From Astropecten irregularis (taxonomy: Eukaryota; Echinodermata; Asteroidea; Paxillosida; Astropectinidae), in assembly GCA_963971285.1 (NCBI GenBank), contig OZ020258.1, forward strand, positions 13,288,614 to 13,352,613: a stretch of DNA of 64,000 nucleotides. Direction: 5' to 3'. The notes beneath the pieces were generated by a model, which saw nothing but the letters and a program-made list of their open reading frames with translations, was not told the origin of the DNA and searched no databases. The stretch's first letter is position 1. Each line of letters opens with the position of its first letter. The position numbers were made by a program, and so were the translations under genes. Below, piece by piece: positions 1 through 11,400 of this stretch.

Positions 1-246
1 GTTTTTCACTGTTTTCTCAAAAAGTGGGCACCGTGTGGGACTGAAATTTTCACAGATGACTGTTCCTGTATCTTCCTTGATGTTTTGGCCCATGAATTTG
101 TATTTCTTTGACAAAAACCAAAGTATGATGTGACCTTTAAAGGTATTTTCTACCATCAACATCTTTATACATGTACCCTGTTAGTTATAGGTAAATCTGT
201 GAAGATTTCTGTTTCGGTATGCTACCAAAGTATGATACTACCTTTA
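1..246. mobile_element. Two partial copies of the TTAA-flanked MITE (family A)
   Basis: Two end fragments lie side by side. Bases 1-140 are a half copy ending in a degraded terminus (GATGTGACCTTTAA). Bases 141-246 are another half copy ending ACCAAAGTATGATACTACCT, and the right-hand TTAA is mutated. The window edge cuts the first copy. Family A is described in full at 57779. Confidence 0.75.
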
Positions 247-538
247 TCTTGGTTTGATAATCCTAAAGGTGTATTAGAAAACTTTCAGATTAAGGTCAAT
301 GAGGGTATTCTTGTTGTTGGGTTATATTTACCTGGGTACCAGCGGAACGTATTCATTTCTTCAGTGGTAACGCACTATGCAGATATTGCAATATATTGTT
401 ATTTCTCTTCCAAGTGCAAGAGAGTTGTTTTGTGTTCAAATTAATTCTGTTGAGTTTTCTTAGTTTGTAGACAGTACTGCTTTCTTGTTGACGTACGGAA
501 AAGATTTCATTGTGTATATTGTCTTAATACGCATTTTT

Positions 539-1003
539 GTGGCCGCCATGACACATGACATAATGGGTGAATCACAACCAATAACTACATACAGTTATTG
601 CGCTGTTCGCGGCAGTTGACCACTGTTTTAATAACTTTTTTTGTACATTTCACTTGATTTTCTAATTATCATATACTAAAGCAAGAAAAGATTTTTCAGA
701 AAAAATCATGCCACTATAAAAACACAAAAATGAAAATGTGCGCAGATTTGTGTTGTACGATGTATTGTTATATGTCATTATAATGCACGTGCAAACATCG
801 CATAACGAAACTGCGCAGATATTTGTGTATTTGTGATGTACGATGTATCAAACATCGCAAATATTATGTGGGAAGACATTTCTGATGTTCGATGTTCCTC
901 ATGCGCCACCTTTCTTTGCCGTCTTGCGCATGATGTTCATAGTTAATTTCACACTGTGAGTAAAGTAATGCGCGCCCCATGTGTCATGTGTCATGGCGAC
1001 CAC
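539..1003. mobile_element. Mutator-like non-autonomous transposon with 9-bp target duplication
   Basis: The ends are inverted repeats: the left begins GTGGCCGCCATGACACATGA and the right end is its complement with one or two changes. Directly outside are CGCATTTTT (530-538) and CGCATTTTG (1004-1012), which read as a 9-bp target duplication with one mismatch. A 9-bp duplication is typical of the Mutator superfamily. The interior is AT-rich with no reading frame. The class is inferred from duplication length alone. Confidence 0.65.
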
Positions 1004-1077
1004 CGCATTTTGCACTGGATACGAAACCACACTATAATTCTCCCACAGTCTGCTGCGACAATCGGTTTCTTTATTAT

Positions 1078-1345
1078 TTTCATTGAAAAGTGAACAAAGA
1101 AAAATTGACTGGAGCAGGATTCGAACCAGCGACCTCCAGAATACTGTACCGGTGCTCTACCAACCTAGCTACCCAGCCCTGTGTTGGTGGGGTCCCTAAT
1201 AGTCAGCTATCTTTGTTGATGTTCGTTTGGCAGTCCGTCATTCAGGAGGTTGCTTGTTCGAATCCCGCTCTAGTAAATTTTTCAATGACTTGATATATTC
1301 CATCAGTTTCCCTTGTGGTTATTTGATGATTATCTTTTTATTATT
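1078..1345 (-). repeat. tRNA-derived repeat (SINE- or MITE-like)
   Basis: A tRNA-like block (about 1108-1180, minus strand) has a recognisable B box (GGTTCGAATCC) and a D-arm-like box (TAGCTnGGTnGGTAGAGC). It sits in a longer repeated unit whose other parts (TTTGTTCACTTTTCAATGA on one side, GTCAGTTTCCCTTGTGGTTA on the other) recur near 7915-8400, 10070-10310, 19775-19860 and 24590-24725. The conserved T before the anticodon is missing in the copies I could fold, so this is not a working tRNA gene. Confidence 0.6.
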
Positions 1346-2104
1346 ATATTATTTTGTCATACTTATTGTCATAATGCTATAATATGACTGATATGTTTTA
1401 GTCGTCAATAGACATTTTGCACTTTCGTACAACAGGAATCTATTCCATAGTCCATACTTGGCAGATGTCCAAAAATGCACTAGGCCACCAGCGCTTGACT
1501 GCATTATCAAAAGGAAACCATGGTTTATCTATTAAAGTGTTTGCTTATTCATATCTATATTTTTTGCGGTTACTTTCTTTGGTTGTTTTTAGCGTTTGAT
1601 TTATGATAATCGATCTGCAATTGGAAATATACATAGATGGTATTAAAAACAGTAATCATGATCTTTGAATACAACTTAGAATTCTGGAAAAAAATATACA
1701 TTGTTTGTGTGTTTTTGTGGTTGGTTACTTTGTTTTTATTCATTCTGAACCTTCAATTTTGATTTCTTTTGTGTAAGGTTGTCACCGCTAATCAAGGAGC
1801 AAAGTTCTGAGAGCTTATTAAAACCCTAACCCCCTAGGCAATTGTACTAGGAAGCATACTGAACCAATGAAACATACTTTTGTTGGTCACATGTTTGGTA
1901 GGGATTGGTACTGAACCTGACAAACTTCAACAGGCCCCAGCTATTGGAGTTTGATTCACTTGGTATGGATGTGTCTATGCCTTGATGCGTAACTGTAGGC
2001 CAACTGTCCCAAACCACACAGAATGCCACAATGCCTTTCTACAAAAGGCCACGGTGCCTTTCCACACACAAGTGAACCACCACAACTTCCTGTGCAACTG
2101 TACA

Positions 2105-2124
2105 ATAGGGTTAGGGTTAGGGTT
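2105..2124 (+). repeat. Interstitial telomere-like tract (TTAGGG)n
   Basis: About three TTAGGG units read from ATAGGGTTAGGGTTAGGG. A short CCCTAACCC piece lies at about 1822-1834 in the opposite direction. The tract is too short to be a telomere; it shows only that the TTAGGG motif is present. Confidence 0.6.
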
Positions 2125-2339
2125 TACCAACAAACAAAATGCCAGTGCACTGCCACAAACTCCCACACTTGTTTCTACAGGTCTCATGCCTAATACTTCC
2201 CCAAACCTGTCAGAATGGAATGGTGTACTCCTGGACCTTTGGGGTGTGGTCGGGGTCGTATTTTCTGACCTACCAAGTCCTTGATATGTATTTTGGTGAA
2301 TGATTATGTGATTGTATAATTCATAATCCATTCACAGAG

Positions 2340-3400
2340 AATGGACGTGGACCCAAAATTACCATTTTTCAAGATTGGTTCCAAATGGTCCAAAAAAAAA
2401 GACAAAAACAGCAAAGGGTACCCCTTGCAATTTTTCGCATTTTTGGGACAAAATTCAAGTCAAAAATGACTTTCTCTCACTCTGGGGCACCTTCTGGAGC
2501 ATTTGGAACCAATTTTGGAAAATGGTTATAATGGGTCAAAAATGACAAAAATGGCAAGGTACGTACCCCTTGCCGTTTTTTTCAATTTTAACCATTTTTT
2601 TTAAGTGTCTTGAAATCAGTCCCAATGCCCCCTTAGACACCAATATTGCTGTTTCTATGCCCGTCAGTTGTTCCTTTCACTTATAGGGCATTCTGAACCA
2701 ATTGGAGAAAATGTAAATTTTGGGCCGAAATTTACAAAAACGGCAAGGGGTACCCCCTTGCCATTTTGGTAAATTTTGACATTTTTTTTCCCATACTGGG
2801 AGTAGTTCCCCCAGTATGGTAGTTCCCCCAGTATGGAGTAGTGCCCCCTGGTAGTTCCCCCAGTATGGAGTAGTGTCCCCGGTAGTTCCCCCAGTATGGA
2901 GTAGTGCCCCCCGGTAGTTCCCCCAGTATGGAGTAGTGCCCCCGGTAGTTCCCCCAGTATGGAGTAGTGTCCCCGGTAGTTCCCCCAGTATGGAGTAGTG
3001 CCCCCGGTAGTTCCCCCAGTATGGAGTAGTGCCCCCCGGTAGTTCCCCCAGTAGTTCCCCCAGTATGGAGTAGTGCCCCCCGGTAGTTCCCCCAGTATGG
3101 AGTAGTGCCCCCCGGTAGTTCCCCCAGTAGTTCCCCCAGTATGGAGTAGTGCCCCCTGGTAGTTCCCCCAGTATGGAGTAGTGCCCCCTGGTAGTTCCCC
3201 CAGTATGGAGTTGTGTCCCCAGTAGTTCCCCCAGTATGGAGTAGTGCCCCCATGTACTGTATGGACAGTACTCCTCTCACTCTGGGGTAACTTTTGGAGC
3301 ATTTGGAACCACTTTTTGAAAATGGTAATTTTGGGTACAAAATGACAAAAACGGCAAGGGGTACGTACCCCTTTTAGTCAATTATTTTCACTGTACGACA
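2340..3400. repeat. Tandem block of degenerate satellite-like units around a minisatellite
   Basis: Three to four diverged units share CTCACTCTGGGG, GGAGCATTTGGAACCA, AAAATGGTnATnnTGGGT and a palindrome close to GGCAAGGGGTACGTACCCCT. They start near 2340, 2478, 2660 and 3270. The unit at 2660 is split from the one at 3270 by the minisatellite listed separately. No coding potential is seen. Confidence 0.6.
2791..3252. repeat. Minisatellite, 31-32 bp unit, about 16 units
   Basis: Direct repeats of AGTTCCCCCAGTATGGAGTA followed by GTGCCCCCGGT. About 14 units are near full length and two are short (AGTTCCCCCAGT only). The C-run length varies between units, so periods of 31 and 32 bp mix. Two minus-strand frames stay open across it simply because the unit lacks stops; the glycine/threonine/tyrosine-rich translations are artefacts. 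Confidence 0.9.
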
Positions 3401-3819
3401 TTAAAAATGACTTCCTCTCACACTAGAATAACATATCTACTGTCATAGCACCAATATCAGATTCTCAGCATGGATTTATTATTGAAAGACCATGAATATA
3501 AAATATAAATCTATTACAAAATTACATAATATTCTGTATTCATTCCATATAAATTGTTATCCTGCAAAATAAGCATTACCCTATATTCGTGTTGAATCTT
3601 TAATAATGTCTATGTAAGAAAATGCACAATTTTGGAGTTGGTTTTTGCATTAGAAAAGTAAAGCATTGCAAATTCTAAAAGCTGCCATGATACACTGTTT
3701 ACCTGTTAAATGGAAAGAAAAAAATTAATTGCCATTTAAACTTAAAGTACTGTTATCAATCATTTGTTTCATCAATTTCAATTGCATTTTTCAGTCGCAG
3801 ACTAATTGAGTTTGATCCA

Positions 3820-4227
3820 TTCAAGGTAGCGTACAGGATTTGCAAGGATGCCAAAACAATTTATTGAGTTTGAGACAGAAAATGGACTCAACAGTTCGTA
3901 AACAGTGCAAACAGTCACCATGGGAAATCTTGGTTCATCAAATGGTGGGTTTTTCAAAGAAATCGAGATTTAGTGTCTTTTAAAAAGATTGTTCGTCCGA
4001 ACGATTTAGTAGCATTTCGAAAGCGTGGTGTAACCTGAAGGATTCAGAGGGGGGGGGGGGGGGGGGGGTTTAAGATTATTTTGGCCGTATTTCTGCTATC
4101 CAGATGAACATAGGGTAAAAAGGTACATGAAACAACGTCTGTGAGGAAGTTTAAGACCTTCACTTCTGTTTAAGTACCAAATTCAGCCAAAACGCACATC
4201 TTTGCAAATCCTATATGCTCCCTTTAA
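3820..4227. mobile_element. TTAA-flanked MITE, family B
   Basis: The termini are AGGTAGCGTACAGGATTTGC on the left and, inverted, CAAATCCTATATGCTCCCT followed by TTAA on the right; the left TTAA has become TTCA. The interior has a poly-G run of over 20 (about 4050-4070) and a block containing CGTCCGAACGATTTAG. Other copies are at 46567, 54356 and 59089. Confidence 0.7.
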
Positions 4228-5412
4228 GGTATCTGAAGACATTATTAACAATTTAGAAATTGAAAAAGAAACAAAAATCAATTTGGAAAACGATTTCCAA
4301 AACAACCCTTATAAAAATTCTAAAATTAATGTACTACCATTAAAAATCGTGACCTACCCTACATCACTAAACACTATTCACTTTCTTTGCTAAAATTATT
4401 ATGAAAAATATTAAAATAAACATTTAATATAATGTATATTGATAATGTTATATATTGTAATAAAATGGAGAAAAAAAATGCATGCACAGTTAGTACAAAT
4501 TCTAAATGTCAGCTAAACATAATTGGCTAGGTGTTGAAAATTATAATTATCTCAACATCTATTCGTAAAGATGGAAGTTTCGATACAAATCGTTCTACAA
4601 GCTGTGTAATTCACGAGTTACGTTCTAGCAAATTCAGATTTACTTGCAAAACTGTATGTTTAAGACCTTACATTTCTCCTAGAATATTGATCAATTGGAG
4701 AAACTTAACAGCAAGTTCAGGCAAGTCATGCCAAACAGCATAAGAAACAAATAGGTATGTTATCAATCTTACTTCTGTTCAATAGACCCACTTTTAACCA
4801 AAGATCCTATATCTGCGCAAGATGGCCAACTCTTTCAGAATCACGCGCAACCAGATGAAGTACGTACCTATAGGCGGCCATTTTAGTAAGCCAAATTTAC
4901 TGTTTTCATTTGTTGTATGATTCTGGCCGAATAAATAATAATGATAGGAGTTAATATTATAAAAATAATTCGGGTGAAAGTTTTGTCTTACAACAGTTGA
5001 ATTTGACATAAATAACATCAAAAATATCTCCATTGCTTAATAAAATGGCGGCCAAATTAAACTTCACTTTTTGGGCCGTTATAAAGCCGGGTTTTTTTCG
5101 GTGCTTTGGGCTAAACATGAAAATAGCTAAGGTTTTTCCTTCTGTATTTAAAACAGTTCCATTGTAACTGACACTGATCTAATTAGATTATGAAATTAAT
5201 TCTAAGGCAAGATTAATCATCAAAACATGATTTGTTTCACCCTATGAAAAATGAAAACTGAAAGTGGCAGAAATCATATCTTAATGGTAAATGGACAAAC
5301 TTTTCAATAAAAAGCATGACGATAGCTTGACATCAATCATTTCAAAATCAAAAAAGGCTTTCAAATCATAACAACACAAACCTTGAATACAGCGTGCATC
5401 TGTTGTTATTGG
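4228..5412. other. No gene seen; 3' flank of the xylose isomerase gene
   Basis: AT-rich DNA with frequent stops in all frames and no splice-flanked frame. A poly(A) signal for the xylose isomerase transcript should lie here on the minus strand, but no clear AATAAA is visible in the first few hundred bases past its stop codon. Confidence 0.4.
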
Positions 5413-8400
5413 TTACACGTAATGATTCAACACACATTCATATTTTTCCTGTTCTCCGGATATTTGTGCTGGCTCTCCATGCTTCTTTGCATAGGCCTGA
5501 AAACAACAAGAAATTGTATAATTCTTGTGAAAGGAGATATTGTTTAAGGTCTAATAAAACTTATTTGGGGGTTGGACAAATTTGTATGCACTATGCAGGC
5601 CAGACATTAGTCTGACTATCACCCATTCTACTCTGTCACTAAGTACGAACGTTTGATACATGCGTACATGCAAGTTTTATGCAACGCAGCACATCAGCCA
5701 ATCAGATCTGTTTTTAGAAAATGTCCATCCGGATCGTGACGGAGGATGTTGATTGGTCAATTTCGCGTGTCCACGCGGCAGCAGCTATCTTCATGATAGA
5801 CGCGCTCGCCAAACGGTGCGATAGAAGATGCCCCCTGATTGGTCAAATTTAGAGCCGTCAGTGCTGGGTTGGCTTGCATAATTAATCAGGAAATCTGCAC
5901 GCATGTGATAGACGCTTGATCGAGTATGACGAGTGCGTCTATCAAATAGACAAGCTAGACATGTGAATTGGCAGAAACCTGTACCAAGGCAAGCTACACG
6001 TGTGGGTGGACTTTCCAAACTTTTAATGTGGGCATACCAAACTAGGAAAAGGCAAGAAAAACACATTTGGGGACTGGCCAAACTTACCTCACATTCCTCC
6101 AATGTTGCAGTTCCCTTGGCAATCTTAGTACCAATCCCTTCCTTGAAGCTGCTGTAACGATTCTACACAAAGAACACATATTAAGAATTTACAGTGCTAT
6201 ATTGAAATGATTTAATATCCAGAAAATAATTTGTTGATAACAGAAGTGAAATATAGACAAAGTATATAATAAACATAAAACATTGTTAACAAAGAAAATT
6301 CTCAAATAGGGCTGGATAGGTCAGTAAATAGTAGAGTGACGGTACGGTATTTTGGAGGTGACATACTCGAATCCCACTGTATTTGATATTCTTCGTTCAA
6401 CTTTCAGAATAAACTCTTTAAAGGTAATATCATACTTTGGTTTTTGTTAAAGAAATACAGATTCATGGGCGAAAATACCAAGACAGATACAGTAACAGTC
6501 ATCTGTGAAAATTTCAGTCCCATACGTTCCTCACGTTTTGAGAAAACAGTGAAAAACGGCCACAGTATTTCCTGTGTAAGTCTTTCTCCTTTTATTTTTG
6601 ATCTTTAAAAGATCAATAATAATTTTGGTCACTGGTTTTACTCTTTTCTGGATAAATACAGCATTTCAGGCCAAAACTTTTTAACGGTATGTTCCTAACA
6701 GCACAATCTTTATACCTCGTAATTTATAGGTAAATCTGTGAAGATTTCTGTTTCGGTATGCTACCAAAGTATGATACTACATGTACCTTTAAACAGTCAA
6801 AGAACCAGAGTTTTAACAGCATAAGGCAGTCACAATGAACAAGGAATAGAAAACAAATTCAGTCAGGTGTCCAATTGAGATTGCATCACTGACCTATGAC
6901 CTTGTTGCCAGGGTTGTTGCTAAGGAGGGGCCAGGAGACAACCCTTCCCCCAAGCAGCTAACCCCCCAATCAGCCAAAAATCACAGCATCAAAACAATGT
7001 GTGTTTTCACTATTTTCATCTTGTAATGTGAACCCCCCCCCCCGCCACCCCAAGCTAGTACTATGGCCCAACTCCCCCCTTATGCCCGAAGCAAGCATTG
7101 GGGAAAAGTCTTGATCCTAGGGCCTTTCTCAAAGCTCGGCTTGGGCTCCAGCTCCGGCATCGTCTCTGTTTTCATATGCTGAAAATATAGGTTGTGGTTT
7201 GCCATTGAAGCTGAAGCTCTGTTTTCCTTTTCAAAGCAGAGAATCTACCTCCTAGCTCCAGCCAAAAGCCTTTCTTCTGATATCCGTAATTTTGAAATGG
7301 ATTCACGAAATGGAGCCGGCGCAGGAGCCGAGCTTTGAGAAAGGCCCCAAGACAGACTGTATCGTTTGTCCAGCTTTGAAAACACTGATAGAGGGGGCTA
7401 TAGTCAATGAGCTCACTGGCCTACTGCTACTGGTACCTGTGCCGCTGCTGGTACAGACAGCTGCCTACAAGGTCCTTTGGTCTACCAAGGCCAAACCCGT
7501 AAAAGGCTTAAAACAATTATTACCTCTACCATCTTGGCCATGACTCCTTCTTGGACCAGCTTGGCGGCACTGCGTAGACCCCTGGCAAAGGTATCCATGG
7601 CGCCGATGTGCGCTATGAACATGTCCTTCACGTTGGTGGACTCGCGTCGCACCTTGGCGTCAAAGTTCAGCCCACCGGGAGCCAGGCCATCCTGCTCAAT
7701 CACAGCCTGTTGGAGATCAAATCCAAAAAATTGTCATTCCGAATGACTCCTAGGTGGACCTACCCATTACAAAATCTCAAGAGCTATATCAGATCTCAAA
7801 AGAGAAAGGGAATACTGAGTGTACTCTACTTACACTGAAGTCCCACAGGCATTTTGTACTAGATACCATTCTGAATTCACTACAATTTAACAATTTTTGA
7901 ATTATTGAAAACTAAACAAAAAGACAAATTGACTAGAGTGGGATTCAAACCAGCAACCTCCTGAATACCGTACAGGCGCGCTACCAACTGAGCTATCCAG
8001 CCCTTACATTGGTGGTGACCCCAATAATCAATTTTCTTTGTTCGTTTGGCAGTCAGAAGCTATGAAACCACGCACACACCGCCATACCCCAAGGATCATT
8101 TTACCGATACGCACAGCAATGCTGCAACCTTGGAACAGTACATGGGGGATCACTCAAAGAGGATATGGCTTTTTAATTAATATAATCACAAAATAACCAC
8201 AAGGGAAACTGACAGAATATGGCGGTGTGTCCGTGGTTTCATGGCTTCTGACTGCCAAACGAACAAAGATAATTGACTATTGGGGTCACCACCAATATAG
8301 GACTGGATAGCTCAGTTGGTAGAGCGCCTGTACGGTATTCAGGAGGTCGCCGGTTCAAATCCTGCTCCATTCAATTTTTCTTTGTTCACTTTTCAATGAT

Positions 8401-11400
8401 TTTATGAATTAAGTACATCACACACTTGGGACTTCCAGTTGGCCATTCAAGCTACATGTATTATTAAAGTTACAGTGAAGGGACTGGATTTTCATGTTGG
8501 CTATGTTGACTGATACGTGATTGCATCATGCCGAGTCTTTGCGCATGCGTCAAGTTACCAACGTTGTCTGAGTAAGAGGACGCACAAACTACGGTTTTGA
8601 CGTTCAGCACGACGTTCTCACATTTGTGGTAGACGTGAACGAGGTCCACATTCACACCAATCTAAAGCTCCCTATAGACCGATCCTGGTGTGTCCCTGCC
8701 TGCCTTTTGTCCGGCAACAAAAGAATGTACGCCGCACTCTATAATTGCAGGGTGTATGTCTTGTGATTAGGTGACGTACAATGTAAATTGTTTTGTTGCC
8801 AGACAAAATAGGGGCGGGGACACACCAGTAATGGTGGGTGTTTTTTACCACCATGGTCGCGCCGTCGGATCGGTCTATTGACGGATTTTGGTTGATATGG
8901 GATGATCAGGCCAAACAATTTGTTCATAATTGTCAATGTTTTACCTTCATAACCAGAGCTGTGTCACGCACATCCATGGGAAACTGATCGGTATCCCAGC
9001 CAAGGTCAGGGGAACCGGTGTTGGAATCCACTGATCCGAGCATGCCAAACCTGAAGGGAAACCAGGAAAACAAGATGGTGAGGACACAAGACGACATGTT
9101 TCCATGGCAACATATTCAGTTGAAATACTACATAATCATGAATATTAAATTATTTCTGGTTGGGAAATAGATAATATGCTAATTAGGCTTGCCCTTCACC
9201 AACTTGGATGAGCACTGTATACTCAGTGCTTGTGAGTGCATGTGAAAAAAATCACATGATGGCTCAGCATGAATTAATTCACGATTTACTGCAGTACCCG
9301 CCCCAATATTAGATTCACCCCACTTACACTAGCTAGCCCGGTGGCCTAGCGGTATGGCATCTGCACTAGTAAGCAGGAGGTCGTGGGTTCGAATCCCACC
9401 AGAGCCAGCATGTGATTTTTTCACATGCTCTCACAAGCACTGAGTATACAGTGCTCATCCACGTCGGTGAAGGGCAAGCCTAATTTGCATATACTACCAC
9501 ATAAGTCAACAAGAAGTCTGCTTGTTATTTAGAAAACCTGGTAGTTCGCCCCGACACTTGCACCAGAAACTCTGGCTGCCCAGCGGTCTGGCGTGGTTAA
9601 TTGTCCCGGGGCGTCCAGACCCAGGATTTGTCAAGCTCTGTTCATTATGGTGGCGTTCCACTGTATACACTTTTCATCACTGTTATAAACGTGAACATTT
9701 AAATGTTTCTGTTTGGTCTCCAATCTCCATCATACACTTTGTAAAATTGTGACTTTTGTTTTTTAGAAAAATCAGTTTACTTTACTTGGATGCCATGACG
9801 ATGTCATGCTCATATGAGTGACCAGCTAGCATGGTATGGTTAGGCTCAACGTTGATCTTGAAATCATTGTCCAGTCCAAAATGCTTCAGGAATCCGATGA
9901 CAGTCATTGCATCTGAATAAAACAGCCAAAAGATATTTCAAAATTATTATTTATTTATAATTTCCGTATTCAATACGAGACATCATAATGTGCTATAACA
10001 ACTATACAAACAAAATGGATACATAGAATGATTCGTATGTGACGTATGTAAAACACAGATCAAGTAAGATACATGTAAGGTAGCTCAGTTGGTAAGAGCG
10101 CCGCGGTACGGTGTTCCAACCAGTGACCTCCAGAACACCATACCGGTGCTCTTACCAACTGAGCTACCCAGCCCTATAGGGTAGCTGTGTTGGTACGAGT
10201 GCCCGTAGCATGTTCAGTTGGTCGCCGGTTCGAATCCCACTCCAGTAATTTTTTTTGTTTACTTCTCAATGACTTTAGTATTCAGTCAGTTTCCCTTGTG
10301 GTTATTTGATGCTCCTATCACAGTGCTGCTTCACTCATTTCTCTTAGATCAACTTTAAATGACTTCCTTTTACCTTGCAGTTTATTTGACGACTTCCTAT
10401 AGAGGGTGTGTAGTCACGTGATCAGGACGCCATTTTCATTCATTTTTTTTTTCATTCATTCATTCATTAAATTTATTGTCCACGTAAAAACATACATAGA
10501 AATTTAGCTTCCACTGGATAAAAACCACATTACAGATATAAAACACCATAAAAAAGATAACAAGATAACAACCATCTATGCACAAATACACACATCTAAT
10601 ACAGTTGTAAAATAAAAACCAAGGTAAAGGCACAGAAAATACATGTACAATGAAAGTTACAAATTACAAGTTAGAAAATTGCACAGAGTCACGTGAACAA
10701 AGAACTGGCAATGGTCTATCGTTTGGCGTTCCTGTTAAAAGTGTGTATAGCATTCGGGATGAAAGACTGTCTAAACCGGGAACGGACAGTTTTAGGGACA
10801 CAGAGTCGAACTCCAGACCGATTGTAACACAAACAATGGTGGAGTGGGTGTGTGGGGTCGCACATAATACTGTGAACTTTCAGAAGAATGTGTTTCTCAT
10901 ACAAAGTACTGATTGAGGGAAGATCAGACCTGGTAATCTTCTGGGCGATTTTCCTCGGTCTCTCAAGCTTTTTGATATTCATCTGTGAGAGATTGCCAAA
11001 TGTACACAAGAGGTTGAACACAAGGACACTCTGTAACACTGACTTGTAAAAGAGTACTAGAATGCTATTGTCCACGCGGAACTCTCTAAGTTTTCTAAGA
11101 AAGTACAGCCTCTGGCTAGCCTTGCTAGCTACAACTTGTGAATTTCTATTCCAGTTCAGTTTATCATCAATTACTGTTCCCAAGTACTTGTATTCAGTGA
11201 CCTGCTCAATACGCTGGTCATGGATTACCAGGGGGTTGTGGCTAGGTCGAGAACGTCGAAAATCGAAAATCATTTCTTTCGTTTTATTAACGTTCAAGAC
11301 CAGGTGGTGGCTGTCGCACCAATCAACAAACTGTTCAACTTGTTTGAAGTATGTTTCTACATCATCTTGCAAAAATCCACTAATGACAGTATCATCTGCA

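Noticed and set aside
2791..3252. CRISPR-like array
   Set aside because: Units are contiguous with no unique spacers, and the window is animal DNA.
2664..3340. Two overlapping minus-strand frames of about 200 codons, rich in Gly, Thr and Tyr
   Set aside because: They are translations of the minisatellite in two frames; no splice or start context and no family.
8301..8372. Possible functional tRNA gene
   Set aside because: The base before the anticodon triplet is C rather than U, the anticodon stem has a mismatch, and the unit belongs to a repeated family with flanks in common.
9334..9407. Possible functional tRNA gene
   Set aside because: Acceptor stem pairs poorly and the anticodon loop has eight bases; it lies within an inverted-repeat element.
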